Shown here in pieces: positions 5,744 to 6,026 of a stretch of 6,026 nt of DNA. The notes under the pieces are model-generated. The model searched no databases and was not told the DNA's origin. It was given only the letters and a program-made list of their open reading frames with translations. The stretch comes from Acidobacteriaceae bacterium (GTDB lineage Bacteria > Acidobacteriota > Terriglobia > Terriglobales > SbA1): NCBI GenBank assembly GCA_019237515.1, contig JAFAGX010000121.1, forward strand, positions 1 to 6,026, written 5' to 3'. Every line of letters begins with the position of its first letter. Position 1 is the stretch's first letter. The position numbers and the translations under genes were made by a program.

Positions 5744-6026
5744 TCAATCTGCGTTCCTGATCTCGTCAACCGGCAGTACCTCCCTTGGGAGAATCAGGTT
5801 CATCGAACCCGCTCTGTATCCTTCGCAGTCCAGGGTGACGTACTTAAATCCGAGTCTTTTGAAGATCGGCACCAAACGCGCCGCCATTTCGGACGTGAAC
5901 GCGCGGCCGAGATCCTGACGCGCGATCTCAATGCGCACGATCTCCCCATGATGGCGCACGCGAGCCTGCTCGAAGCCAAGCTCTCTGAGTGCATCCTCGC
6001 CGGCTTCGATCGCAGCCTATGCTTCG
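5744..6026 (-). CDS. larE: LarE, C-terminal fragment with interrupted frame at the window edge
   Basis: LarE is the ATP-dependent sacrificial sulfur transferase that adds two sulfurs to the pincer nucleotide precursor. Only the C-terminal part is here, ending with TGA at 5744-5746. The clear matches are EDALRELGF, RVRHHGEIVRIEI, RLVPIFKRLGFKYVTLDCEG and YRAGSMN, typical of the LarE C-terminus; the PP-loop ATPase domain lies beyond the window. Read in frame from the right, the sequence gives E-A-stop-A-A-I-E-A-G-E-D: a TAG occupies 6017-6019. A neighbouring frame reads K-H-R-L-R at 6010-6024, which resembles the residues expected before IEAGED. A one-base deletion near 6010-6013 would explain this, and that other frame would then run on to a stop just before 5800. 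The gene is therefore a pseudogene, or the sequence has an error near the edge. It precedes larC by 49 bp in the same operon. Confidence 0.8.

Noticed and set aside
5695..5769. Longer LarC start at the TTG at 5769
   Set aside because: It would overlap the end of larE and add 25 residues before the standard MRIAYIECFSG start; no ribosome site supports it.

Overview
The window looks like a piece of a moderately GC-rich Gram-negative-type bacterial chromosome or metagenomic contig. Both ends cut through genes. A sigma-54 activator, a FUSC-type inner-membrane protein and lar cofactor genes suggest a lineage such as Acidobacteriota or Proteobacteria. That is only a guess, because there is no rRNA or other marker gene.

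Layout from left to right: (1) the C-terminal end of a FUSC/aromatic-acid-exporter-like membrane protein (+, 3-248). (2) A sigma-54 enhancer-binding protein with AAA+ and Fis-type HTH domains but no N-terminal sensor domain (-, 309-1526). (3) A 552-bp divergent intergenic region (1527-2078) with three palindromes, two hairpin-forming repeats and several GG-N10-GC sigma-54 promoter candidates on both strands. (4) alsS, catabolic acetolactate synthase (+, 2079-3758). (5) alsD, acetolactate decarboxylase, with an unusual N-terminal ribbon-helix-helix-like extension (+, 3879-4712). (6) Convergent to these, a lar pair on the minus strand: a LarC-type nickel insertase that has only the LarC1 part (4741-5694), preceded by the C-terminal end of LarE (5744 to the window edge). 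The LarE frame carries a stop codon 10 bases from the right edge.

alsS and alsD together form the acetoin pathway: two pyruvate give (S)-2-acetolactate, which gives (R)-acetoin, with two CO2 released. This is an overflow and pH-relief route at the pyruvate node. The divergent activator and the promoter-like sites suggest that the pathway is switched by sigma-54 here. The LysR-type AlsR/BudR control known from Bacillus and Klebsiella is not seen. The lar genes make the nickel-pincer nucleotide cofactor of lactate racemase, so both gene sets touch pyruvate/lactate metabolism, but larA and larB are not in the window.

The points most worth following are the DNA-binding-like domain fused to AlsD, the sensor-less activator with its putative sigma-54 promoters, the absence of LarC2, and the broken LarE frame.
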